Below, in pieces: positions 56,950 to 64,000 of a stretch of 64,000 nt of DNA. Below the pieces are notes generated by a model. That model did not search any database. It was not told the origin of the DNA and was given only the letters and a program-made list of their open reading frames with translations. A program made the position numbers and the translations under genes. Source of the stretch: Candidatus Gastranaerophilales bacterium (GTDB taxonomy: Bacteria; Cyanobacteriota; Vampirovibrionia; Gastranaerophilales; Gastranaerophilaceae); assembly GCA_944324945.1 (NCBI GenBank), contig CALUYE010000001.1:1-64000 (forward strand). The letters are read 5' to 3'. Within the stretch, counting starts at the first letter, position 1, and each line of letters begins with the position of its first letter.

Positions 56950-57316
56950 GCCTAAATATGTTAAAGAAATAACCGAAGGTTCTAAATTATATGAATTTAG
57001 AAAAATCATTTTTAATAATAATATCAGCACAATTTATGTATATGAAACCGCCCCAACAAAAAAAATCGTCGGAAAGATTATAATAGATAATATTATAGAA
57101 GACAGTCCCTTAAATTTATGGCAAAAATTTAAAGATAAAAGCGGCATTACCAAGCATGAATTTTTCGAATACTTTAAAAACCGAGATAAGGGATATGCAA
57201 TCAAAATAAAAAAATATGTTAATTATAAAAAACCAATTGACCCTTACAAAACTAAACCCAACTTTATGCCTCCGCAGTCATATATATATGTAGAAAATAT
57301 TAAAAGCTTGTTATAA
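56927..57316 (+). CDS. ASCH-domain protein
   Basis: 129 residues. LLSIKPKYVKEITEGSKLYEFR is the hallmark start of ASCH (PUA-like) domains, with YVYETAPTKKIVGKI following. These bind RNA or modified nucleotides. Overlaps the preceding PIN-GNAT gene by 23 bases; a coupled pair. Possibly the antitoxin or cofactor of that protein (inference). Confidence 0.85.
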   Translation: MKVLLSIKPKYVKEITEGSKLYEFRKIIFNNNISTIYVYETAPTKKIVGKIIIDNIIEDSPLNLWQKFKDKSGITKHEFFEYFKNRDKGYAIKIKKYVNYKKPIDPYKTKPNFMPPQSYIYVENIKSLL

Positions 57317-57334
57317 ACTTGTTTAAAAATTTAT

Positions 57335-57370
57335 GGGACTAAATAAGGGACTAATTCTACAAACAGTCCC
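57335..57370 (+). promoter_or_regulatory. Right-arm GGGAC repeats near attR
   Basis: GGGAC at 57335-57339 and 57347-57351, and an inverted GTCCC at 57366-57370, mirror the pair near the left end. Candidate integrase or excisionase binding sites. Confidence 0.45.
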
Positions 57371-57466
57371 TAAAAGATATTAAAAATTACCAAAAGAAAA
57401 AGTTTTTAAATTAAATAATACTAAAGGTTACTAGATGAAATTTAAAAATACAAAATGTATTTTTTA

Positions 57467-57493
57467 GAGTTCGAATCTCCTAACCTCCACCAT
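57467..57493 (+). repeat. attR: second copy of the tRNA-Ala 3' end
   Basis: Identical to 46045-46071; no tRNA body precedes it. Confidence 0.9.
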
Positions 57494-57494
57494 T

Positions 57495-57524
57495 AAAAAA
57501 GACCGTCTTGTACGGTCTTTTTTT
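57495..57524 (+). terminator. Hairpin after attR
   Basis: AAAAAAGACCGT / ACGGTCTTTTTTT. Similar in form to the one after attL, suggesting the sequence after each att copy is the left end of an element or the original tRNA terminator. Confidence 0.75.
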
Positions 57525-57581
57525 GTTATTATTGTTATCGTGTATCAGAGATTACGAGAGAAAGTGTCGTGAGTTTGAGAT

Positions 57582-58736
57582 TTAAGTCGGAAGGCTATCT
57601 GGACAAATGGCTTGTTGCCATTCTTGATATAAATCGTTTAATTTATATCTCGCATTCGCAGGGCTTGTCGAAGGCAGTTTATAACATTGGTAGTTTTTTA
57701 ATAATTTAAGGAAATATTTTTTGAAGGCTAAATATGCTTTATTGCCGTTTAAACAGATGCATTTTATATTCGGAAATTTTTCTAATAATTCAGCAATATT
57801 GTTTGGTATTTCATTTTGAATATTGGAATCAAGGCTGCCATTCCGTTCGCAAGATTGAATAACATCCCAAAGTGCAATTTTATTTTTTAATAAAATTTGT
57901 AGTTTATTTTCATAATATAAATTTGATAAATTATCGGCATTGCAAATTTTCTCCATTATTTTCCAAAACCTGTTTTGCGGATGCGCATAATACTGTTGTT
58001 CACACAAAGATTTTACACCGGGTATAGAGCCAAGTATTAAAATCTCGGATTTTTCATTTATGCTTGGTAAAAAACTTTGACAGGTTTGTTTTACGGATGT
58101 TTTTCTTATTTTATTCTGAATATCGTTGTATATTAAATCATTTAAAACAATTCCATTTTCACTCATTTTTTTGAGCTTGAAAATTCCCGTCAAATTGTTT
58201 ATGCAAATAACTTCTCTTATTAAACGAGTTTTGTTAATTCCAAGTTCATCTGCCAATTTTTTATAATCGGAAAAATCCGGATGTTCAAGATAATAATCAA
58301 GAATGCGAGCCTGAAGTTTATTAATATAAAAGCTCTTTCCATTAAATCCAAATGTATATTCAATATTCTGAATTTCTTCTTGTGGAGTTGTTATGATGTT
58401 ATCTGTCGAGTTTCTTTTTTGATGTCTTAATCTTTTTTCTCGTCGTTTTTTTCTTATATATGATAATTTCAATGATTCAGATAAAACTTCTAAAACTGCA
58501 TTGGAATATTCACTATTTCCTATTTGGCAATCAATCATATTTAAATAATTATAAAAACATTCTGCTTTTTTGGGGTATTTTTCTAAAAAATCATTTATAA
58601 GTATATTTCCTTTAAGACTATTGCACTTTTGACAACAGACAACAATATTTCTTACTTCAGTTTGTCCATGTGAACATCTTGGAATAATATGATCATTTGT
58701 GCGCTCTTCCATTGGCATAACTTTGTTACAGTACAC
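57582..58736 (-). CDS. HNH nuclease - deoxyinosine/uracil DNA glycosylase fusion
   Basis: At least 384 residues. N-terminal HNH: MYCNKVMPMEERTNDHIIP, NIVVCCQKCNSLKGN. C-terminal glycosylase of the UDG superfamily, deoxyinosine (HDG-like) type: ILILGSIPGVKSL, QQYYAHPQNRFWKIM, IALWDVIQSCERNGSLDSNI. The frame stays open 26 codons upstream of the GTG at 58736, and that part looks coding, including the Cys of CVYC just before it. The real start is thus unclear: a non-standard start or a damaged 5' end. Confidence 0.82.
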   Translation of the reverse strand: MYCNKVMPMEERTNDHIIPRCSHGQTEVRNIVVCCQKCNSLKGNILINDFLEKYPKKAECFYNYLNMIDCQIGNSEYSNAVLEVLSESLKLSYIRKKRREKRLRHQKRNSTDNIITTPQEEIQNIEYTFGFNGKSFYINKLQARILDYYLEHPDFSDYKKLADELGINKTRLIREVICINNLTGIFKLKKMSENGIVLNDLIYNDIQNKIRKTSVKQTCQSFLPSINEKSEILILGSIPGVKSLCEQQYYAHPQNRFWKIMEKICNADNLSNLYYENKLQILLKNKIALWDVIQSCERNGSLDSNIQNEIPNNIAELLEKFPNIKCICLNGNKAYLAFKKYFLKLLKNYQCYKLPSTSPANARYKLNDLYQEWQQAICPDSLPT

Positions 58737-58881
58737 ACAAATACAACTCAGATGTCTTAATTTTTGTAAGTTAATTATACCTTCTCTATAAATGCTTGAT
58801 TTTATTGCATTATATCATAATATTAAAATAAAAAATAAAAGAGGTAAATTATGAATATTCAACATAAAATTAATAATAAAA

Positions 58882-58914
58882 AGCCTTTCTTCTAATAAAA
58901 GAAGAAAGGAGGCT
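58882..58914 (+). promoter_or_regulatory. Hairpin that pairs with the ribosome site of the gene at 58919
   Basis: AGCCTTTCTTCT can pair with AGAAGAA-(3-base bulge)-AGGCT, the second arm containing most of AAAGGAGG. The site would be hidden when folded; possible translational control. Confidence 0.45.
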
Positions 58915-58918
58915 CAAA

Positions 58919-59113
58919 ATGAGCAGAAGCAGAAAACGACCATATATTCAAGCAGCTGCGGATAAAAAGAACAAAACACGGTTCAACAGAATTATTCGTA
59001 GAACAAAAGAAGATATTGGCCAATATTGCGAATATAAAAAACATCACAATTCTTGGGATATCTGCGATTATTTAATATATGAACCGATTAATCCCAAATT
59101 TTACAGAAAGTAA
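58919..59113 (+). CDS. Small basic protein, unknown
   Basis: 64 residues, strongly basic (MSRSRKRPYIQAAADKKNK), with a hydrophilic tail. Strong AAAGGAGG site. Could bind nucleic acid. About 50 bases before the next gene, same strand. Confidence 0.65.
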   Translation: MSRSRKRPYIQAAADKKNKTRFNRIIRRTKEDIGQYCEYKKHHNSWDICDYLIYEPINPKFYRK

Positions 59114-59163
59114 TTATCAAGTCGAGGCTTAGCGTCCTGGCTTTTGTTTTTTAAGGAGGTAAT

Positions 59164-59676
59164 ATGGTATCGTCATTAAGATATACGGTTAACAAAAATT
59201 TTGGAAAAATATGCTACTTACATTATTTTAAAAGGATGATAAAAGACTATGAGTCAGGTAAATGGGATTTTGATATCAGAACAATTGTAAAAAATATAAA
59301 AGTTGATATCCCTTGCCCAAAATATATTTGTAAGCGCGGGTTTTCAAAACGATTATGTTTGACAATATTAGATGATAACCTGTTTATGAAAGAATTTGAG
59401 AGATATTTGGATGGTTATATCCGCCCAATTCAGGTATTAAGAAAAAATCTAATTTTAGCAAGGAGAATTTTTGTTTCTAAATATGGTTATTTTACAAAAT
59501 ACAATCAAGATTGTGCATTGGCTAATTATAAGTGCAAATGTTGCAAAAGCAAGCAAGAATGTGATTTGTCTAAAAAATTAAGTAAAAAAGATGACCATAT
59601 ATATAAACTTACAAGAATTGCAGAAATACTATACGGAAACTTAAATCACGGACACTGGGCAGATTTGGTTGAATAA
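59164..59676 (+). CDS. Hypothetical protein with Cys cluster
   Basis: 170 residues, basic. A C-terminal cluster YKCKCCKSKQECDLSKK looks metal-binding. AAGGAGG upstream. Co-transcribed with the small basic protein. No family recognised. Confidence 0.65.
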   Translation: MVSSLRYTVNKNFGKICYLHYFKRMIKDYESGKWDFDIRTIVKNIKVDIPCPKYICKRGFSKRLCLTILDDNLFMKEFERYLDGYIRPIQVLRKNLILARRIFVSKYGYFTKYNQDCALANYKCKCCKSKQECDLSKKLSKKDDHIYKLTRIAEILYGNLNHGHWADLVE

Positions 59677-60070
59677 TATTTGCACTTGAATGATACTAAT
59701 AAGTTTGTATGGCTTGAAATTATTATCATGCAAAGTTAAATTGCAAATGTTAAATAAATATTAAAGTCAGGAGTCCAAGCCTCCTAACCTATAAAAACAG
59801 ACTATGAACACTTTTTTTAACAAGCAATGTGTCATTATAATGCACCAGAGATTTTAAGAAAAAGTGTCGCGAGTTTGACGCTATTTAAGCCTTTAATCTC
59901 TTTAAGCTTGTATTTTGATGCAATTCAATCATTGTTATCTCATATAAACAATAATATATCGTTCTCAATGAGTTAAACATCAAGCAAACAAGCAAACTCT
60001 TTTAAATATCATTTAAAATTATTGTTAGGATAATTTATAAAATAAGCGTTTTCTATGTCAGTATCTTGTC
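59677..60070. other. Gap with degenerate tRNA-Ala fragment and flank repeat
   Basis: Non-coding. Holds the 59766-59790 fragment and the repeat at 59841-59880 that matches 57541-57580. No other feature seen. Confidence 0.5.
59766..59790 (+). repeat. Degenerate third copy of the tRNA-Ala 3' end
   Basis: GTCAGGAGTCCAAGCCTCC then TAACCT; four differences from the tRNA over 25 bases. The T-stem (AGGAG/CTCCT) is preserved. Confidence 0.65.
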
Positions 60071-60232
60071 CTAAGTTTCCGATGATCGAGACGATGTTAT
60101 ACAGTTCCTAAATCTTCTATTGCGCTCTGCAAAAAAATAAATTACAGTAGCTGCATAATAAGCCCGCTCAACTATTTTTCCTAACTTCCTAAAATCTTTT
60201 TGTTTAATCCGGTATTTTTTACATTTACTCAT
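60071..60232 (-). CDS. Small basic protein candidate (53 residues)
   Basis: ATG at 60232 preceded by AAAAAGG at good spacing. Product begins MSKCKKYRIKQKDFRKLGKI and is rich in R and K. It lies in an otherwise empty stretch. Real translation uncertain. Confidence 0.4.
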   Translation of the reverse strand: MSKCKKYRIKQKDFRKLGKIVERAYYAATVIYFFAERNRRFRNCITSSRSSET

Positions 60233-60287
60233 ACAACCTTTTTAGGTGTTGTATTCATCACCTACAAGCTCGAAAGTCAAGTTAATT

Positions 60288-61706
60288 TTAATACAATAAG
60301 TATTCACTGCAAGGTTTTAATTCTAATTGATTTGTTATTGTTGAATAATACAAATCATAAAAATTAAAATTTTTTTTATTATTACAATGATTTAGCATTA
60401 TTTTAATTATTTTTCGTTTATCTTCTAATGAAACCTTCCTGCCAAAAATAAGCCCCTGTAAATCTTCTATTTTATAATTGACTTTTCGATTTTCTTCCTT
60501 TTCGTATGCAGGATAAATTAAATCTTTTAAGATAATACGTTGTTCTTGTTCGTATTCCCAATTTTTAGATTTTGTGCAAATATAATCTTCTGCCTTTTTA
60601 TGGTACTCATAGTACCATTCTGAATGATTTTCGTATTTTTTTAAGCAATTACTATATCTTGTTTTATCAAAATTACATAACCAGAAATCCTCAATTATTT
60701 TTTTAGGTAAACCACCTAATGAAGCAAAAAAATTTACTTCCGGATATGTATTTGCATATTTAACTTCTAATATTTTTCGTTCACAAAAGGCTTTGTATAT
60801 TTTATTACTTTTAATATCACCACAAGCAGAATATAGGGTTAGACATTTTTTACCATTAAACTCTTTTGTTTTGTAAATTAAACAAATCCCGTTTTCTGAG
60901 TTTGCATAATTTGACCACATTGGCTCATTCTGAAAGCTATTTGTAAAACAAGCAACACAAAAATTATTATATAAAATCTTTTTAATATTTTTAATATAAA
61001 CCTTTGGGAACTCAAAATAGATTAAGTCTATATTATAAGTGTCTTTGTCTTTATATTCCTTGTTTAAATATTTTTTAGTTTGTTCCTGTTCTAATTCTAA
61101 TCTATATATTAAATTTAAAATTTCTTTTTTATCAGATTTATTTATAAGATCAATTAAATTAGAATATTCATTGCAATATTTTAACGATTCATATATTTCT
61201 TTATATTCACTATCTTTGACCCGATCAATATTTTTATCAAATTTTTTAAATTCAGCATCAATAACCAAATATGCAAATTTATGCAACTTAGTCAATATCA
61301 ATAAAATTTCATCAATTGAATACTTCTTGCAGGATTCTGCTAATTTAATTGGAACATTATATATATCTAAGCAATTAAAAAACTCATAATAAATCGATTT
61401 AAAAGTTGTTTTCATTTCCAACTTATCACTAACATCACTTGCCAAAAATACCGGTAAATAATTTGGATCAATTTTCTTTTCTCTATTCCTAAAATGTATA
61501 TCATAGTAAACACTTGATAAAACGTATAAATAGTGCTTAAAAAGACCTCGAAATGCTATTTCATCCCCTTGCCAAAATATATTCATATAATCTTCCATTT
61601 GATCGTTAAGTTCATCTGGTTTGGCAAAATATATTTCTAAATTTTCAAGTTCTTGGAAAATAAATAAATTATTTAATGAACGATAACGGTATAAATATTT
61701 AGTCAT
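60288..61706 (-). CDS. DUF2971-domain protein
   Basis: 472 residues from the ATG at 61706, with AAAAGG upstream; a longer frame begins at 61772. The DUF2971 pattern is seen at the start (YLYRYRSLNNLFIFQELENL, IYFAKPDELND) and later (VACFTNSFQNEPMWSNYANS, YEQEQRIIL). This family is common in accessory and defence loci; biochemical role unknown. Confidence 0.82.
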   Translation of the reverse strand: MTKYLYRYRSLNNLFIFQELENLEIYFAKPDELNDQMEDYMNIFWQGDEIAFRGLFKHYLYVLSSVYYDIHFRNREKKIDPNYLPVFLASDVSDKLEMKTTFKSIYYEFFNCLDIYNVPIKLAESCKKYSIDEILLILTKLHKFAYLVIDAEFKKFDKNIDRVKDSEYKEIYESLKYCNEYSNLIDLINKSDKKEILNLIYRLELEQEQTKKYLNKEYKDKDTYNIDLIYFEFPKVYIKNIKKILYNNFCVACFTNSFQNEPMWSNYANSENGICLIYKTKEFNGKKCLTLYSACGDIKSNKIYKAFCERKILEVKYANTYPEVNFFASLGGLPKKIIEDFWLCNFDKTRYSNCLKKYENHSEWYYEYHKKAEDYICTKSKNWEYEQEQRIILKDLIYPAYEKEENRKVNYKIEDLQGLIFGRKVSLEDKRKIIKIMLNHCNNKKNFNFYDLYYSTITNQLELKPCSEYLLY

Positions 61707-61744
61707 ATATATCCTTTTATTTAAATTGTAACCTAAATTAAAAA

Positions 61745-61767
61745 CAGAGGGGAGGATATCCCCTCTG
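61745..61767 (-). terminator. Terminator after the HNH gene
   Basis: CAGAGGGGA / TCCCCTCTG stem followed by TTTTTAAT on the minus strand, between the HNH and DUF2971 genes. Confidence 0.85.
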
Positions 61768-61779
61768 CCCAATCGTCAT

Positions 61780-62124
61780 TTATGTATTAAATTTCCAAGA
61801 TTGTTCTTTATGTGTATTATGTTCATCTTCTGAGCTAATAGAAGTTTTGAATTTAGGATGATCATCACCTTTGGTTCTATTATTGCACCATTGTAGTGGT
61901 TCTAAGTTACTCAAGTCATCGCTACCATCTTTTGACACAGGAAGTTTATGGTCAATTTCCCAACCCAAATTTGTATCTGAAGATGTTTTACCATAATCTT
62001 CATACTTTATCCAAGCACCAGCAAAATCTTTTCTATAAATGTTAGAATTGTATCCTGGTACTTCTTTAGCTTTTTTCCAAACTTTGAGTTTTATGTCCTC
62101 AGACCAATTTTCATTATAAAACAT
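61780..62124 (-). CDS. HNH endonuclease
   Basis: 114 residues from the ATG at 62124, which has AAAGGAG; an upstream frame to 62199 is less likely. HNH core LGWEIDHKLPVSKDGSDDL, then NLEPLQWCNNRTKGD. Small stand-alone nuclease of the type found in mobile and defence regions. Confidence 0.85.
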   Translation of the reverse strand: MFYNENWSEDIKLKVWKKAKEVPGYNSNIYRKDFAGAWIKYEDYGKTSSDTNLGWEIDHKLPVSKDGSDDLSNLEPLQWCNNRTKGDDHPKFKTSISSEDEHNTHKEQSWKFNT

Positions 62125-62235
62125 TTTAAATATCTCCTTTAATTTTGCATCACAAATTAACCACAATATCCGAAAGCAAGAAATTTGCTTTTGTGACAAT
62201 TTGTAATATAATGTATTTACAAAAAAATTTTTTAG

Positions 62236-62277
62236 AGTGTTTTGTTATTGGATAGCAATATTAAAACACTTTTTTTG
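62236..62277 (+). terminator. Terminator-like hairpin
   Basis: AGTGTTTT / AAAACACT with a 19-base loop, then TTTTTTT. Confidence 0.5.
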
Positions 62278-62432
62278 CCCCAACCTCCATACCCCTATTT
62301 ACATTTTCATACTTTCTACTCCTTCCTTCTTAATAATACTGCTTCAAACAAACAAGAAACAGGCTGGACTTTGGCGACAATATGATTTTGCAGGGGTTTG
62401 TTCCATATAATTAGAATGTTTAAATAGTTAAG

Positions 62433-62459
62433 AAAAAAGACGGTGAAATCCGTCTTTTT
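62433..62459 (+). terminator. Terminator-like hairpin
   Basis: AAAAAGACGG / CCGTCTTTTT with loop TGAAAT. Confidence 0.65.
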
Positions 62460-62917
62460 GTTTTATTATTCAGTGAATATTAATATGATACTTATGATAC
62501 TTGTTAATTAGAGTAATATGATATATAAAAGTCTTTTATATTATTAGTAGCTATCTTTATTACAATAATAATGCTATAAAAAAAGAGATTATTGTTCAAT
62601 ATTATTTATTCAATATTTTACAAATATTTACAATTAATATGATAAATTTTTAAGTTTTTGTGGTTTGGTATTGGAAAAGAGTTCTTTTTGTATCGTTGGT
62701 TAAATATTACAGGAATAATATTATAAAAAAGAAAGAGATTGCAAGGTTGTTTAAAGAAGGTTTTGCAAATGTTTACAAAAAAAGGAGATACCGTATAAAC
62801 CGTTATTGATTTTGAAATCTGCAAGACATGCACCGCAATAGTGAGGTTTCATACAGTATTCATGCACATTTTGTCATGCTTGTGTTAAAATTAAATATAT
62901 AAAATCGGAGTTTAGTT

Positions 62918-63934
62918 TTGAAAAACATAGATAAATCATATATTCAAATTCTGGAAAATTTGAAAAATGAAATCAAAAATGCTCAAGTAAAAGCGGCTTT
63001 ATATGTTAATTCGGAACTTATAATTTTATACTAGAATATCGGTAAAACTATCCTAAGCCAGCAGAAAAAGGCAGGGTGGGGTTCAAAGGTTATTGAAAAT
63101 CTGTCAAAAGATTTACAAAATTCATTTCCCGATATGAAAGGTTTATCCGCAAGAAACCTGAAATATATGCGCAAATTTGCACAAGTTTATCCTGATTTTG
63201 AAATTGTGCAACAGGTTGTTGCACAAATACCATGGGGACACAACGTTTTTCTTTTGGATAAAATTTCTGATTCAAAAGAACGCATCTGGTATGCAAATAA
63301 AATCCTTGAAAACGGCTGGTCAAGAAGTGTTCTGGAGCTGCAAACCGAAAGCGGATTATATAACCGCCAAAATAATGAGTATAAGGTCAATAATTTTCCC
63401 TTAACTTTGCCCAAACCTCAATCCGACCTTGCATGTGAATTATTAAAAGACCCTTATAATTTTGATTTTCTAACAATTTCGCAACAAGCAAAAGAAAAAG
63501 AACTGGAAAAAGGCCTGATAAATAACTTAAAAAGATTTTTGCTTGAGCTTGGTAAAGGTTTTGCCTTTGTGGGAGAACAGTATCATCTCGAAATTGCAAA
63601 TCAGGATTATTATTTGGATTTACTGTTTTATAATGTTCGCCTGCATTCTTATGTTGTATTTGAGTTAAAAATCGGTGAATTTTTACCTGAATATGCAGGT
63701 AAAATGAATTTTTATTTGAATGCCGTTGATGAAAAAATAAAAACAAAAGATGACAATCCGTCAATTGGGATAATTTTATGTAAGTCAAAGAACAAAATTA
63801 TAGCTGAATACTCCCTAAGAGATATGACAAAACCTATTGGCATTGCCGAATATACTGTTACAAGAGCAGTGCCTGAGAATTTAAGATTAAATTTACCTAC
63901 AGCCGAAGAATTGGAAAAAGAGTTTAAGGATTAA
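62918..63934 (+). pseudogene. DUF1016 (YhcG-type) PDDEXK nuclease with in-frame TAG
   Basis: Reads from a TTG at 62918 (GGAG upstream) through NSELIILY, then TAG at 63032-63034, then NIGKTILSQQKKAGWGSKVI. It continues in the same frame to 63934 with the nuclease domain (YLDLLFYNVRLHSYVVFELK, with D, E, K in PDDEXK order). The family has Trp at the TAG position (LYWNIGK), so TGG to TAG is the simplest change. The 266-residue part from 63134 is otherwise intact. Either inactivated or read by suppression. Confidence 0.8.
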
Positions 63935-64000
63935 ATTAGAAATTTAATGATTTATATAATCGGAAACACTTAAAGGATTATATTTATCTTTGAATACTTT

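Larger units (their letters stand above)
46045..57493 (+). mobile_element. Integrated element (phage-satellite/IME-like) in tRNA-Ala
   Basis: An 11.4-kb segment bounded by identical 27-bp copies of the tRNA-Ala 3' end. It carries a tyrosine integrase (51976), excisionase-like protein (49055), XRE regulator (48527), P-loop replication protein (49293), Toprim primase (51004), DnaB-like ATPase (46890) and ung (47617). Cargo is DUF262 + HEPN (minus strand) and PIN-GNAT-PUA + ASCH. No capsid, tail, terminase or conjugation genes are present, so it would need a helper, as phage satellites or mobilisable elements do. Class is inference; integration is well supported. Confidence 0.85.
57494..59790 (+). 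mobile_element. Probable second, older element remnant adjoining the first
   Basis: Lies between the attR copy and a degenerate copy of the same tRNA segment (59766-59790, 21 of 25 bases identical). Sequences just downstream of both copies are similar (57541-57580 versus 59841-59880, about 31 of 40 identical). Contains an HNH-glycosylase gene and two small genes, but no integrase. Interpreted as accretion at the tRNA-Ala hotspot. Confidence 0.55.
62125..62917. other. About 790-base gap, mostly non-coding
   Basis: Very AT-rich. Contains two hairpin/T-run structures (62236-62277 and 62433-62459) and no convincing gene; a 71-codon minus frame at 62618 lacks a ribosome site. Short plus-strand translations near 62730-62810 look faintly protein-like (KKEIARLFKEGFANVYKK), perhaps a fossil. 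Confidence 0.4.

Noticed and set aside
46045-57493. Complete prophage
   Set aside because: No capsid, portal, terminase, tail or lysis genes are visible in the block.
59766-59790. A third functional tRNA-Ala gene
   Set aside because: Only a T-arm-like fragment is present, with four changes and no D-arm, anticodon arm or acceptor 5' strand.
62618-62833. 71-codon minus-strand frame
   Set aside because: No ribosome site and AT-driven composition.
62918-63934. TAG recoded as an amino acid genome-wide
   Set aside because: Only this one gene needs it here, so a local nonsense mutation is simpler.

Overview
The window looks like the chromosome of an AT-rich, anaerobic, non-photosynthetic bacterium. 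My best guess is a gut-type Gastranaerophilales member (Vampirovibrionia, formerly Melainabacteria, sister to Cyanobacteria). The reasons are the mix of PFOR, ATP-dependent PEP carboxykinase, GlgC and a complete DnaA/Der/PlsY/GpsA housekeeping set, plus several long lineage-specific proteins with a polar N-terminal leader, one membrane helix and a coiled coil. This is inference from gene content; no 16S rRNA gene is present. Another AT-rich anaerobic lineage cannot be excluded.

Layout. Positions 1-1400 hold the 3' part of a cysteine-rich surface protein with a one-base frameshift near 212. Positions 1500-45900 are ordinary chromosome: central metabolism (pckA, glgC, nifJ/PFOR), replication and translation (dnaA, der, rpsO, the rpmG-tRNA-Trp-secE-nusG-rplK-rplA cluster), lipid and envelope genes (gpsA, plsY, an amidase, a SpoIID-like protein, a LysM protein), signalling (PAS kinase-like protein, GAF-GGDEF cyclase), transporters, and several unusual multi-domain proteins. 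These include a CDF transporter fused to a CorC/CBS module, a membrane protein combining a GHKL ATPase fold with an HEXXH zincin motif, and a LysM/EF-hand protein. A decayed Mrr N-terminal domain lies beside tRNA-Arg.

From 45995 the character changes. A complete tRNA-Ala(TGC) is followed by an 11.4-kb integrated element (46045-57493) bounded by a 27-bp direct repeat of the tRNA 3' end. It carries a tyrosine integrase, an excisionase-like protein, an XRE regulator, a P-loop replication protein, a Toprim/zinc-finger primase, a degenerate DnaB-like ATPase and a uracil-DNA glycosylase, so it resembles a phage satellite or small integrative element. Its right side is cargo: a DUF262 + HEPN pair and a PIN-GNAT-PUA-like + ASCH pair, both plausible defence or toxin modules. 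Immediately to the right (57494 to about 59790) is a second, smaller block containing an HNH-deoxyinosine-glycosylase fusion. It ends in a degraded copy of the same tRNA 3' end, and the sequence after each copy is similar. This points to repeated accretion of elements at one tRNA-Ala site. The last 4 kb (DUF2971 protein, HNH nuclease, DUF1016-type nuclease with an in-frame TAG) looks like more of the same accessory zone.

How the genes work together. The chromosome part suggests a fermentative cell that makes acetyl-CoA through PFOR, can run PEP carboxykinase, and stores glycogen. The tRNA-Ala zone is a hotspot where mobile elements bring nucleases, base-excision glycosylases and nucleotide- or RNA-targeting modules, the gene mix expected in phage-host conflict.
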